Below are positions 34,396 through 46,919 of a stretch of DNA of 64,000 bases, one piece after another (within the stretch, counting starts at the first letter, position 1; each line of letters begins with the position of its first letter). The notes under the pieces were generated by a model that had not been told where the DNA came from, did no database searches, and worked only from the letters and a program-made list of their open reading frames with translations. Origin of the DNA: Paracentrotus lividus (lineage: Eukaryota > Echinodermata > Echinoidea > Camarodonta > Echinidae); NCBI GenBank assembly GCA_940671915.1, contig CALNVZ010003426.1, forward strand, positions 20,871,628 to 20,935,627, given 5' to 3'. Position numbers and translations under genes: made by a program.

Positions 34396-34896
34396 GAGTG
34401 TGTTCAATGTCCAGTTTCAAATTTATACGCCAACATGAATCATGATACAAAACGCAATTACAAAACGCTGATATAAAGAGAAACAAAGTGTGTGTTCATT
34501 GTCCCCCCATTCCCGTTGGTAAAAATAAATGTGTTTCAAATCTCGATTCGGAGGAAAATTTAAACGCCGAAAAAGATGCGTTTTGAAACACAATCAGCTT
34601 CAATTTACGACCTTGAGCATCGCGATTGCAACGAAATGCGACACTGAACAGAATTGAGTTTTCAAACGTGTTTAAATGTGCTCTCGCAATGGAAGCTTCC
34701 GGTGCAAGTGAAAAAAGGAGAAGAGGTTTGTTTTTTGAGAGCGGGGAATTTAAAGACGATGGAAATATAATCAGCTTTAAATTTTTTACACTGAACGGTG
34801 CACCGCTGATCGCGTTTGTGTTTGTGTTTTTTAATTGCGTTTTGTATCATGATTCATGTTGGCGTATCAATTTGAAACTGGACATTGAACACACTC
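34396..34896 (+). mobile_element. MITE with about 65-bp near-perfect TIRs and TTA target duplication
   Basis: Starts GAGTGTGTTCAATGTCCAG and ends with its complement; the TIR continues through ATGAATCATGATACAAAACG. TTA lies at 34393-34395 and 34897-34899. The 3-bp duplication fits PIF/Harbinger. A diverged relative lies at 49794-50208 and a fragment at about 53325-53445. Two open frames cross it, one on each strand, because of the inverted repeats; no transposase motif. Confidence 0.85.
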
Positions 34897-35129
34897 TTAT
34901 TGGTGGGTCACTAGGAAAATAAAACCTCAAAAGAAACTGATGCTGCACTGGCTTGAGCTGAAAAATAGGTTGCTTATCGACGGGACGGGGAAAAAATACC
35001 TAAAAAGAAATTTATATAAGCTAATTTTGCATTAATAACCTGACTTTGAGATTGAACAGACAAGTCTGATATGTACATGTATTTCACAACTGGTAACTAC
35101 CGCTTGCGTTTACATGGCAGGTGTATGAT

Positions 35130-35310
35130 GGGATTTGTCTTATTTTCAGCTAGTGCAGCATTGCACAAAATAACGTGCTGTTTCATACCAAAACCAAAAA
35201 CTAGCTTGAGTTTTTGTAAAAAACCCAAGATGACTTGGGCTGGGATTTCATCAAATTTAACATGCTATTTTAGAGGAAAAGCCCGATCTTCTTTGATCTT
35301 GCTAATTCAT
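35130..35310 (+). repeat. Dispersed repeat, relative at about 41690-41850
   Basis: Phrases such as TAGTGCAGCA, AACTAGCTTGAGTTT, CCAAGATGACTTGGG and TGCTATTTTAGAG are matched by diverged counterparts in the same order near 41698-41815. Type unknown; the open frame 35071-35334 is not credible as a gene. Confidence 0.45.
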
Positions 35311-35859
35311 CGGATCACAAATAGCTCGCTATAAAGCTTGAGCGAGCTAGTGCGGGACCGCCATTTTTTGTCCAGCCCATCTCTCTCTTTCTATTTGTAG
35401 TGTCTCACTTGGCCATCACTGTGTGTAACTAGCTGGATTGCATTCTTCACAAGAGGACCATGAATCCAACAATTAGGCTCCTAACCTCAACATTAAAGGG
35501 AATAAAATGGTGTCAGATAATAGGCTTCAAACTTCACAATTTGCATTAATGAAATCAAATGATCTCAACAATAGAGCTCCTTTTCATCCTTCACAATTTA
35601 TACTAAAGGATATATATTTTTCATGAATCTATAAGTTTTATTTTTAGATGAAAATATAAGTCAAAATAGGATATTGTGAATTTGCGGGGAGGGGAAAAAA
35701 GAACAAGGTCCAGTCCCTAATTGTTCTGAATAAATATCTCAATTTTAAAACTTAGAAATTATAGAATTCACTATCTTTGGTAGATGGCAAGTCATTATAC
35801 AGTGTGGCATATATAGAAGTCAAAGTTGAGGATTCCACATGACTGGACATTACTTTGTC

Positions 35860-36292
35860 TAAAGGGATGCAGTAACATTGAATGATATTCAAATCACATT
35901 TTATTCAATTTAGCTTATTTTGCCAACATAATTATAAACACTTAGGTCAGTCTGGTATCTCTTCAAAATTGCAAGATAATTGCTTGCTTTACCTTCGAGA
36001 TATCAAGGATTTCATACTTAAATTTTAGAAACCAACCCGGATGGTTTATAAAACCACATAGCACAACATACACCCATTTCCTGTTATATAGTCCCTGTCC
36101 CTAGCGGCCTGCTGAGCCAGCAACAGATGGCACTGGTATGCTTTGCATTGTTTGTTACACTGTTTTAAAGTAGTAAATGACTCCCATTTTATTTGAAACT
36201 TTCAGTAGTTTGTTTTTACTGTTGGAGCAATATAATTTTATTAATCTTGATCTAATTGCTCTTGTTTTTGAAAGTTACCAAATCCCTTTAAA
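35860..36292 (+). mobile_element. MITE with TAAAGGGAT ends, copy 1
   Basis: Runs from TAAAGGGATGCAGTAAC to GTTACCAAATCCCTTTA. The same element lies inverted at 51181-51650 with the same internal order, for example GGCCTGCTGAGCCAGCAACAG and CAGTCTGGTATCTCTTC regions. The copies differ mainly by substitutions and short indels. No coding capacity. Confidence 0.85.
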
Positions 36293-36382
36293 CAGTTATC
36301 TACATTTTTCTCTCTTCACCCATGCCAAGGAGAGGTACAATGTAAATATCTTTTGTACTCTCTAAATAATAAACAAGTGAAA

Positions 36383-36541
36383 TTGTTCACTCTGGAAAGA
36401 GTGAATGTATTGAATTTCAAGTGAATTTTGAGTGAAAATACATGTTTTCACTACATTTTTACTCATTTTGGGGTGATCTAAAGGAATACTCGAAGATCAG
36501 TGAAATTTCACTGTATATTCACTCTGTCAAGAGTGAACTTT
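36383..36541 (+). repeat. Short palindromic repeat, possible MITE
   Basis: GTTCACTCTGGAAAGAGTGAA at the left is answered by TTCACTCTGTCAAGAGTGAAC at the right in inverted orientation, with TTTCACT motifs between. Each end is itself a small hairpin (TTCACTCT and AGAGTGAA). Confidence 0.6.
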
Positions 36542-37668
36542 TTCACCGGTTGTTTTTTAAACAGAGAGTATGGAAGGCTGAAATTTATTGAATGCTGTGT
36601 GCATAGCAAGCTGAAGCCAGGGTATAATAATGAAGTGCCTCAAGCACCTTATGAGGTTGATTTGAGTGAGCAGAAACCAGTATTAGTAAACTAGCTTTTG
36701 CAAACAAGATTGGAATGCTAAGCAGTACAGTGAGTGAAAATGATAATAATAGTAATAGTGAGCTCATGACTAGCATACTTGCCTGTCATACAAGATAATA
36801 ATATTCTTATTGATATGGATCAAAATAAGTCGGGATACATAAATTCTAAATAATTTAACAACAACATTTGCACAGATGTATGTAAATAGTAATCATAATG
36901 CAATGAGGACTGAAAGTCCATCAGTTTTTAGATATACCATGGATGACATAGACTTAAAGGGAAAGGTCAACCCCAGTATTAAGTGAATTTTTATAAAAAG
37001 CACAGAGGAATGTAGGTGTCTGTTTTGTCAAAATAGATGAGGAAATTAGGAATTCAAAAATTTAAGTTGTACATGTATGCACATTGTTTTTTATACAGAA
37101 TGATACATGTATTTTCATGTACATGTAGACCCACATTGGTATGTTGCATTTTAAAATCAAATTTTGACTTAAAACTCAATGTAGTTTCATTCAAATAACA
37201 GCAAATTTAGTATTATTACCAAATAATAACCATGTACTCGTATAAATATTTTGTCCCTGTGATTGAATGGAATATATTCATCCGACCTTGCAAAGACATT
37301 AAAAGCTCTGCACCAAATTCCTCCCAATGACTATTTTTAACATGATATTTACATGTAATTGATGAATGGAATTAGTGCACATGTAAGTGACTGTCCTTGT
37401 CTTTGTTATAGGATTCATGACATGTGAATAGGAACTGGATCACCAAATGAATATTTTTATGTTATTTTTTCTTGGGATTTTAAAGGCTATATTATATTAA
37501 ATGTCAGCTTGAAAAAGTTCATTTTGAATGAATTTACAATACATTATCTTTTTACAGTGGTTGATTTCAGGTTGGGTGTTGGTTTTGGTGTTGGAAACAT
37601 AATTTAGATTTACTCCCAAAGCTCTCCTATACATGTAGCTCTTATCTGAGTTCGCAATAACGTCTGTT

Positions 37669-37812
37669 GGGAGCCATAAGGGCGTTATTGCATCTTATAG
37701 ATGTTCCGTTGAGAGCCATAAGGGCACTATTACTGTACAAAGTCAATGGTATTAGCGCCCTTCTGGCACCAAACGGAACATCCTTGATCTGCAATAGCGC
37801 CCTTCTGGCTCC
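37669..37812 (+). mobile_element. Hairpin-forming MITE
   Basis: GGGAGCCATAAGGGCGTTATT at the left is matched by GCGCCCTTCTGGCTCC at the right, and GATGTTCCGTT inside by AACGGAACATC. The whole 144 bp folds back on itself around a short centre. Confidence 0.75.
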
Positions 37813-37870
37813 AAGCCGACGATATGAGCATAATCACATATTGATAGCTCAAAACCTAGGGAGATTTGTC

Positions 37871-38042
37871 CCAGGGTGGTATTTCATCAACTCATTCTTA
37901 AAGTTATGAACGACTGGAACATGTCCTTACATGTAGGTGCTATACTAATCACATTCTTTATAATTAAGTGCAAGAACTGATCACCAGTCCTTCATAAAGT
38001 CATTCATAACTTACAGATGACTTGGTAAAACACAGCCCTGGA
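37871..38042 (+). mobile_element. Palindromic MITE
   Basis: Left end CCAGGGTGGTATTTCATCAA, right end TAAAACACAGCCCTGG; inner AGTTATGAACGACTGG is answered by CCAGTCCTTCATAA and CATTCATAACTT. No coding capacity. Confidence 0.65.
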
Positions 38043-38052
38043 ACAGTTTCAT

Positions 38053-38121
38053 TTTAAGTTTGGTGTTGTGCTGACCTAAATCGACCAAGTGCTAATATCA
38101 ATAGGCAACACCAAACTTAAA
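38053..38121 (+). repeat. Inverted repeat, 18-bp arms
   Basis: TTTTAAGTTTGGTGTTG is mirrored by CAACACCAAACTTAAAA with about 35 bases between, making a strong hairpin 10 bases after the previous MITE. Confidence 0.8.
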
Positions 38122-38306
38122 ATCACCCAATGTATACTTAAATCACAACATGAGGCCCCTTTTGACTTCTGGCTGGCTACAGACTGCTGACACCCATGGA
38201 AATGACACATGCAGGTTTCCTTGATTAAACAGGGGACATCTCGACTTGACTCAGATTTGCTAATCAACTCAAAGTGTTTTGTCACACTCAAGTGCATACA
38301 TATAGA

Positions 38307-38349
38307 TGAACAGAGAGAGAGAGAGACAGAGAGAGACAGAGATAGATAA
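38307..38349 (+). repeat. GAGA/GACAGA microsatellite
   Basis: Imperfect GA and GACA repeats. The Ser/Leu-rich minus-strand peptide through it is not a gene. Confidence 0.85.
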
Positions 38350-39186
38350 ATGGATTGAGATAGAGGGAGAGATGCATGAAAATGTACATCAATAATGAAG
38401 ACAGACATAGGGAAGGGAACAGATAGATTGTAGATAGAAAATTGTACATGTGTACATAATAGACACATATTTTGATGATGTAAGATACTCGAAATGCTGC
38501 AATTTTGGTGTATATTTATTTTATTTTATTTTGTTGGTGCTAGGTTCTAAAATATGCGCTGCACACAAAACGGCCAAAATGGAACCTGTTATATATTCGT
38601 GCCTGCTGATCCTTGCGTGTAATCCACAAAAATCAAATGCCCCGAAAAAATGCACCAATTGCATGTACACAACGCAAGACCAGCGCATTGAAATTTGTGA
38701 AAATTGCCAACAACTCGGATGCAGAGCGTATACATAGACAACACATATTAAAATATGCAACGAATGCACATCGTTGGCTCAGCACGCTCAACGGATGAGT
38801 AACACACACCCAGCGCATACTGCGTGTTGGCCATGTGTCGTACATGTCACTGCGCCATTACTGAGTTTATAGTACTGTATAACTACAATGTAAACCAATA
38901 TTTTGCGTATATTTTCGTGATTTTGAATTTGTTTGGGAAATTCACAAGGGCAGTATTTCTTGATTTTGGTAATGTTTTTGATACTTAAAAATTTGTATTG
39001 GGGGAAATTCACAAAAGCAATATTCCATGATTTTGCTAATGTTTTCCTTAGAATTTTTGTGATGACCGACACTGGGAAATTCACAAAACCCCCCTTCAAA
39101 ATATATGGCATGTTGACGGATCTACTCGTACCTTAGATCTATATACAGTAAGTTAACATCTACCCTAGATCTACATAAAAAATATG

Positions 39187-39371
39187 TACTGTATAAGCAA
39201 ATATTTTCGAGATTTTGGACTGGTTAAGAAAATTTGCGAGTGGATAATTTTGTGATATTTGTGTTTTCATTACTATAAAAAGCTGTATGTTGAAGTGGAA
39301 ATGTTTGCGAAGATGGACTCGTGAAATTCACGAAAATAAATCCACCGCAAAAACAACCACTTGTGCAGTAA
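39187..39371 (+). mobile_element. Small MITE with TACTGTATAAG-type ends
   Basis: Left end TACTGTATAAGCAAATATTT; right end AACCACTTGTGCAGTA, its rough inverse. The interior has TTCGTGAATTTC-like palindromes (GTGAAATTCACGAAAAT). Related pieces lie upstream at about 38875-39090 (three GGGAAATTCACAA motifs) and at 45500-45710. Confidence 0.6.
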
Positions 39372-39522
39372 ATGAAATCAGGAAGACTTTGCATGCTTTA
39401 ATATCACGAATCTCCCATTAATTTCCTCCTGTGCATTTTAATGGATTGCAGATGCTGTGTACATTGTTTGATTGATGGATTAGTGTCTTATGATTTTTTA
39501 TGAATTTCATGAGCACTTTAAC

Positions 39523-39901
39523 CACTTAGATAATAATAATAATAATAATAATAATACCAGTTTCTTATAAAGCGCTTTACCTGTTAAGACCAAAGCACTT
39601 ACGGTATATCATTACCCCGGTCATCGGATTCATTTTTTGATCCCGCACTTTACAGTGCACAATCTCCACTCCCAGGGGAGCATTCCAGCCGGTCGCCTGT
39701 TAGGCGCACACATGCTAAAGCGAACCACATACATGTAGCATTTGCAATCCTAACGGGTACCCATTTTTATCACCTCGGGTGGGGTCAAGCATGTAGATAA
39801 AATGCCTGGGTCAAGGGACATAAGTGTCGGTGCGGGAATCGAACCCATGGTCTTTGCATTGACAGTCCAGTGGTGAGACCACTAGAAAACGACACTTAGA
39901 T
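39523..39901 (-). mobile_element. tRNA-derived SINE with target-site duplication, minus strand
   Basis: On the minus strand the head reads TAGTGGTCTCACCACTGG (A-box region) then GGGTTCGATTCCC (B-box), followed by a body, AAAGCGCTTTATAAG and an ATT repeat tail. CACTTAGAT flanks it at 39523-39531 and 39893-39901. The head differs from the SINE at 6550, so it is a different family, but both end in an AAGCGCT-TATAA plus ATT tail, suggesting the same LINE partner. Confidence 0.88.
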
Positions 39902-40714
39902 GTAGTTAGTACTCGTCATTACAATGTAAATATTTTTTAATTGATTGTACATACACTAGAATTTACATGTCTGTAAAAAGTTATGCAATTCTTTCTAATA
40001 TTTTGTTACAAATTGTTTACCTAAAGTTTGCATACATGTTGGACATTATATTTATTTTCTATATTGATGATATGTTACTTTCTAAATCAGATTACATGTT
40101 TTTATAAGTGGTATTTAAAAAGGCAATTTACAAAACAGTTGAATCATCCTCTTAAAATGAATAAAAGAAAAAGAATGTATTGATATATTTTTATGTCTGT
40201 TGAAAATTTAGGAGCATGATTTTTAAAGCTTTTCTGACATACAGTACATCTGGTTTCAATTGTTGTTGAAATAACACAAGTAAATACAAGAAAAACTAAG
40301 TTGTAGCACTATGTATGCTGATGTAATTTTTTGTTCAAATAGAAACTGCAGTTGACAACTGTGCTACATTATATACATTTAGCTTTCCCTTTAAGTTTGA
40401 TTTGCACTTGTGCTATGGAATTAACTTGAGAGTCAAATTCCTTCACATAGAGACGTTTTTTGACGTCATTGTAATACATTAACTAAATAATGAATTGAAT
40501 GATATGATTTTTTTGGTGAAATATAGACGTTTATTGAATCAGTAATGAAATCAAAATCATTGAGGCCAGTTCATAATGTAATGAAAACCTTGGGATACTT
40601 TAAAAACGGTTCAAAAACGGTACAGTAAAAACTGTAATAAATTGTATGAAGTGAATGTGAGTGACATACATACAATGTAGATTGATGTAGAGTCAAATCA
40701 GAGCTATACATGTA

Positions 40715-41246
40715 CAGGGTGTCACAGAAAAAGCAGAAACCAATTCGTCAGTCATTTCTCTCTAAGAATGCAAGCAAATAATGAAATATAAAATGCACCA
40801 TTTAAAAGTTCAATCTTTCTTTTTTCTTTTGACACCAAATACAACACAAAAGAGCCACGCATGAATGAACAGTAAGCTCTAGTTTGAAAATTAATGGTCA
40901 AAACGACTCTTCACAGATCAAATTAATGTGGAATGCACTGGGTGTCTGCAGCGAGGAAACGACTCATGCTTGAGAGATTCGATGAATGAAAACTAACAAA
41001 GAACATAAAAGAAGTGCTAATGAACCATCAATTTCATAGGCAAGGCTGTTCCCTTCCACTCATTCTGTGCAAACTGAAATCTACCATTAAGTTTTAAACT
41101 CTTCTTGCTTATCTATGCATCATTTTTTTTTGAAAGAAGAAAGGTTGAACTTTAAAATGCTCCATTTTACAATCTCATTAATTGCGTGTTTTCATGGAGA
41201 AAAATGACTACCCATTGGGCTTCTGCTTTTTTTTAGGGATGCTCTG
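40715..41246 (+). mobile_element. Tc1/mariner-like MITE
   Basis: TA then CAGGGTGTCACAGAAAAAGC at the left; AGGGATGCTCTG then TA at the right. The inverted ends continue through GCAGAAACC/GGCTTCTGC and TCAGTCATTT/AAATGACTA, and AAAGTTCAATCTTTCTT inside is mirrored by AAGAAAGGTTGAACTTT. 532 bp, no transposase. Confidence 0.82.
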
Positions 41247-42384
41247 TATGTAGAAAGATATACATGTACACGTGTACATGCTATCCCTTTCATAGAAATA
41301 CTGGTAGTAGTAAATTATCTTTTTGAAGCAATTTAAAGCTTACAATCCGCCTGTGTTAGAAGATCAGTTACTACTTGTAAAGCTTTTCATCTGCTATGGT
41401 TGTGAATGAGGCTAAATGATGAATACATTTCATACTTGTATGAAACAAAATTGGTCAAAGAGAATAATATCCCTTGAGGGAATGTTAATAAAAATCTTTT
41501 AAAATTAATTAACATTCCGTCTCAAAACTGTTAAATGTTTGATACCCCATCAGCTGATGTAATCTAGATCCCAATTAGAAGGTTTATTTCATGTTACACC
41601 TACTTTTTTTGTGTGTTTTGTAAAACGTTCTTTTGTGTCCTGTATGACACAGCACTATTTTACAAGATGTGTTATCCAGTCATGTTAGGTTTTATATTAG
41701 TGCAGCACTGCTCAATCAGTACACTATTTTGAGCCAAAACAATAAAATTAGCTCGAGTTTGGAAATAAGTCAAAGATGTCTTGAGTTTAGATATAGCGTG
41801 CTATTGGAGAGAAAAAGCCTGATACAGTATTCACTGATCTGGCTCGTACTACAGCACCACGCAAAGTGCACCATCACCTTTGCTTCCCTATGGTCCCTGC
41901 ATTATGAGTGCCAACCCTCCAGGTCACCTTTATGCAAATTAGATGTAGATCATATTTCATGTCCCCTTGAATAAGGTGTGTCAAGAATCCCTCTCCGTGG
42001 GGAAAGAGCAGCAAGATACAGTCAAAACTGCTCTTAGGAACCACCTGTCTGTAAAGACTACATTTTTTAGTTCTCTTGGGCATGCAGTGCTGGTTGTCAG
42101 GAGAAGTCAAAATTTAAAATCCGTAGCCTCAGTTTTCAAAATTTAACAAGGAACCACATGTTGTATATCAAGTATTTAGTCTGTGAGCAGCTTTTCATGT
42201 CAGAATAAAAATAATCTACATTACTTCAATTGAGATAATATAAATATTAGTAATTATAATGATGATGATGATCTGATGATTATAGTATTTTGTTTTATAA
42301 AGTGCATACATCTACATGTATAGCATTACACTGTAAACATGAGAAAGCAATATCATTCATCAAACTTTACGCAAATTCATGTGT

Positions 42385-42893
42385 AATACTGTGAGTAATA
42401 CTATGAGTATATTGAGAGTAATACTGTGAGTATACTGTGAGTATTACTGTGTGTATACTTTGAGTATTACTGTGAGTAATGCTGTGAGTATTACTGTGAG
42501 TAATACTGTGAGTATACTGTGAGTATTACTGTGAGTAATAATGTGAGTATACTGTGAGTAATACTGTGAGTATACTGTGAGTATTACTGTGTGTATTACT
42601 GTGAGTATTACTGTAAGTAATACTGTGAGTATACTTTGAGTATTACTGTGAGTATTACTGTGAGTATTACTGTGAGTATTACTGTGAGTAATAATGTGAA
42701 TATACTGTGAGTATTTCTGTGAGTATTACTCTGAGTATTGCTGTGAGTATTACTGTGAGTAATACTGTGAGTATACCGTGAATATTACTGTGAGTATACT
42801 GTGAGCATCACTGTAAGTAATACTGTGAGTATACTGCGAGTATTGTTGTATTACTGTGAGTAATACTGTGAGTAATATTGTGAGTATAATGGA
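42385..42893 (+). repeat. Minisatellite of 11-12 bp units (CTGTGAGTATTA type)
   Basis: About 40 units alternate among CTGTGAGTATTA, CTGTGAGTAATA (12 bp) and CTGTGAGTATA (11 bp). Units often come in higher-order pairs. No spacers, so it is not CRISPR-like. No coding potential is implied. Confidence 0.92.
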
Positions 42894-45800
42894 GTACATT
42901 CACATGTATTGAGTAATTTACTTTTTCTTAAATGATAAAATTCTGCACTTCAACTTTTTTGTGAGGTGGTGATGTAAAGAGCAGTGCTTCTATCATTAAA
43001 ATTTCATCCTGGGGGTCAGGTTCAATGCACTACCACATCCATCTCAATCTTGTTACGTGTCTGCGAAACTGCTAATTTCCCTCCCACTGACATCTACATG
43101 GAAACTGGTGCAAAAGATAAAAAATAAATTTAGACACAGGAGCAAAGGCTGATTTAACTCTTGTAAAGCTCAAAATATCCATTGTAAAAGAATATTCTGA
43201 CAATTACCACTCAAACACCTATATGTACATGTCCCCCCCCCCACCTCACCAGGACTCCCTGGTGACAGTTAGGGGGTGTAGATAAGAAACCAATCTTATT
43301 AATACCAGTGTAGGATTCAACATACATGTATATACATGTAGGTAATAGTATGCTGTTTATCATGAAGGTAATGTGTTATATGATAAGATATTCAGTTACC
43401 CCATACATGAACAGTTATTCTTTGTGACACTAAATATGTATTTAAAGCATACATGTGTGCTGTAGATTCTTTATAATAATGTCTGCATAGAAATCCACAA
43501 CAAATATGTCCACAACAAATTTGGGATTATTCTTGATTAACGATGTTGCTTTTCCGAGCATACGCACGTCTGAATGCACGACCCGAATGACACTGTGGCT
43601 CAATTTAAACTCCTGAATCTTTGATACCTACGTGTATAGGCACCTTGGGTATTCCCTCTGTAGGGTGTAGAGACATGGGGAACTGGTTAAGATTCTTGAA
43701 TAAGTAACAGCGATCGATGATTCTCATTTCTCTGTCATATACCATGAATATTTGGTGACATGTTAGTCAGAAACCTTTAACCCATTGAGGACTGGGCCCA
43801 AAGATATTCGGGCTGAGGTCTATAGAGAATGTGTAAATAGCTAAATTAGCTGCAACTATGAATCTTTCTCCTGATATTAAACACTTGTACTTTGTCCAAA
43901 TATTGCCCTGGTAAATATGATTTTCAAAGAAGAGCATGCAATTAATGATATCACTTCCAAGAAATCAACCTTTTGCCCTAATTTTCTTTGCTATTCGTAC
44001 AATTTATCAGTGGATTTGAGTTGTTGGTAACAATTTCTATTTTTGTTTGAAACTTCAGTTCCATTGAATCTGGGATATATCGATCTTTTGTGAAATGCAA
44101 TATCGATACTCCCTTTCTTAATCACATGCCCTGTAAAATAAAGAGAAGATTTTCAAGAAACATACACTCTTAAAAATGTAAACAGAGAATATGTAAATAT
44201 TTGTTTTAAATAAGGATAAAAAAACAAAACTTGTATTTGTCCACGTAGTCTCTCGGTAAATATAATTTATGAGGACAAATATTAATCATTGATATCTATT
44301 CACAGAAATTAACTTATTGACATTCTATTATCATTATCTAGAATAATCTCTTTGCTAGATGTGTATAATAGTTTTTATCACATTAAGTTATGGGCACCTT
44401 AAATAAAGCAACAAAGTAGCACAGAAATTTGTTATAACAAATGGAGATCGCAATAGGCAGGATTTTTTATTGAATAATGCTAATTCCATGTTAATGCAAT
44501 AAATGTATTACCTTTAGAACCTTCATAAGTAGAGTCAGCAGGGCAGCTTCCACTACATGTCACCAAATTGTTAAAATAATATAGGTTTTCCCAGTCAGTT
44601 TCATTGTTTTGTCAATCAATTGCATAATAGAGGCATTCATTTTTGGAAAAAAATGCTGATGCATCGAAATGTTGCTAGTCAAAATCGTATTCAATCATCA
44701 AAATTAACGATTGTTGTGATCGATTTTGTATTTGCGCATTCTACGTCGCATAAAAAGCATATACATTCGGCAATAACTATTCAAATTCGTATACATCCTG
44801 TCAACATAAAATTCTGTATACTCAAATTCTAATGCACAAATAATGAAATTAAATGCCTATATATCTGAATTTGAACTTTACAACCATTGATTTGTGTGCC
44901 TAAAAATAAATTTGAGAGCATGAACACAAATTTTTTTGACATACATGTAAGTCAGTCTGTTGCATCACACACGAATTTGAATACACATTAAATGAAAACG
45001 GCTGATAAATGTATGAAATTGGCCGGGAAATCCTATATTAAAATATTACATGTAAGATATACATGTACAACTGGCATTAGTTGTACCCTGAACTTTTTGT
45101 TTGCTTTTATGTAACTATGGTACAAGGTGTACATGTAGTTTTGAAGAAAAAGGCCTATAATTAGACTGCTAAAAAAAATCTTTCTAACAGTAGCAAAATT
45201 TATGAAAATCTTCTGTACTGTTGAATATTTTACAAAATACAAATATTTTTGGAAATTTATATGTGGGCTATTTCTAATCTTTGTTACCTTTGAAACTGCT
45301 TTGGCCAAGCTGCCCTGAAGAATCCAATTTATTGTTTCTTTTGTTACCAAGTTATTTACACTGCCCATGGTTTGAGAATGATTAATGCCTTAATGTCCTG
45401 CAATGAAACAATGTTAGTGCAAGACAGGGTTTCAAAAAAATAAGTATGATTAGGTTTGTCTGTAAAGACCGGCAATTCTGTCAGTTTATGGCAAACACAT
45501 TTTGATTTATGTATTTAAGTTTTCATTTTTCACGTTGGATTTATTTTCGTGAATTTCACGAGTCACTCCTTAAGAAGGATTCTGATTCAATCATGTATGG
45601 CTATAAATTTACAGTTGTAAAATGTCTAAATCCCAAAATGAAGCTCAAGATTGCGAATATCCCCACCTCATCCAAAATCGCGAAAATATGTCTTTATGTA
45701 AAAAAAAAATTGGCATTAGTATCAGAACACCCTTTAATAAGGAGATGGGGATCATTTCTTCTGAGCTCTGTGGAGTGAGTAAACGCACTTGAACTAACAC

Positions 45801-46017
45801 AATCAGACTCGGTGTGTGTTTTGTGAGTTATAATTCCCTGAGTGGCATTGCATGCACGTGAGCTTAACACTCTCATTCCTACAAACACCATTTTGAGTAT
45901 GTTTGACAATACTAATAATCACCTATGCTCTAGTAAAAGGCAATCATCTAAATCTTTTGAAGTATGATTAAATTCTTGGTTCATTTGAGGTTGTTATTGA
46001 TATGGTTCCGGTACTAG

Positions 46018-46919
46018 TATAAGCCTTTCTGTCTTTGAGCAACACATATACTTTAATAGATTTTGAGGGCAATTACAATGTACATGTCCATATATAACAA
46101 AATTCATATTTTTTTTAGGCCTATCTACAGTGCGTCCCCAAAAGAACTATACACTTTTGACAAGGCTACCAAATTAAAAATATATGATTCTTGGGGAAAA
46201 AGTTTAGATATATATAAAGCTCATATCTTCAACTATCATTATGACACAAAAACTTCCGAAAATAACGCATTCTCCAGTGAGCAATGCCCACTTTTGTGAA
46301 GGACACAAAAATTAGCATGCGCAGGAATTCGGTATTCATTTATCACATTTGTATGGCACGCCATTTATAGGGATTCAACTAATGATGGAATAAATCGGCC
46401 AACAAAGACAAAAATAAACTGAAGTCAAAGCAAAATTCAGTGATACATGTGTATAAAAACAAAACGGTGAAAATACATTTTTGCATAATATTGATTGTTT
46501 ATTTTTGAGTTTCAGTATATCTTTTACTCTGTTAGTGGATTTATTCCATTATTAGTTAAATCCCTAATGACGTGCCATACAAACGTGCTACATGTAAATG
46601 AATAGCAAATTCCTGCGCAGGCTAATTTTTGTGTCCTTCACAAAAGTGGGCATTGCTCATTCAAGAATGCATTATTTTTGGAATTTTTTGTGTCATAATG
46701 ATAGTTGAGGATATTAGCTTTACATACAAAATGTACATATAAACCTTTTCCCCAAGAATGATATATTTTTTATTTGATAGCCACATGAAAAGTGTATAGT
46801 TCCTTGTGGGACGCACTATAAGCCTTTCTGTCTTTGATCAACACATAAACTTAAATTTTGAGGGCAATTACAATGTACATGAACATATAACAAAATTCAT
46901 ATTTTTTTAGGCCTATCTA
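46018..46919 (+). repeat. Direct repeat of about 105 bp flanking a mariner-like MITE
   Basis: The segment 46018-46127 (from TATAAGCCTTTCTGTCTTTG to GGCCTATCTA) recurs at 46817-46919, abutting both ends of the element at 46128-46816. The copies differ by a few substitutions and short deletions. Far longer than a TA target duplication, so it needs another explanation. Confidence 0.9.
46128..46816 (+). mobile_element. Tc1/mariner-like MITE with long inverted arms
   Basis: Starts CAGTGCGTCCCCAAAAGAAC and ends GTTCCTTGTGGGACGCAC, with TA on both sides. Inverted similarity is long: AGTGAGCAATGCCCACTTTTG near 46277 is answered by CAAAAGTGGGCATTGCTCA near 46643. The 689-bp element is a near-complete fold-back with no transposase. 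Its end CAGTGCGTCCC is shared with the element at 5525. Confidence 0.87.

Noticed and set aside
38450..38845. Several overlapping frames of 60-95 residues, one Cys-rich
   Set aside because: Frames on both strands overlap with no splice support. The Cys spacing (CTNCMYTTQ...CENCQQLGC) hints at a zinc-binding pattern but no known domain could be assigned.
39820..39892. Possible tRNA gene on the minus strand
   Set aside because: Head of a SINE with tail and target duplication.
42385..42893. Regularly spaced repeats that might suggest a CRISPR array
   Set aside because: The units abut with no unique spacers, the setting is an animal genome, and no cas genes are present. It is a minisatellite.
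43785..43805. TTTAACCC...GACTGGG as another piggyBac-like end
   Set aside because: Similar start to the 4104 element, but no matching right end with TTAA was found nearby.
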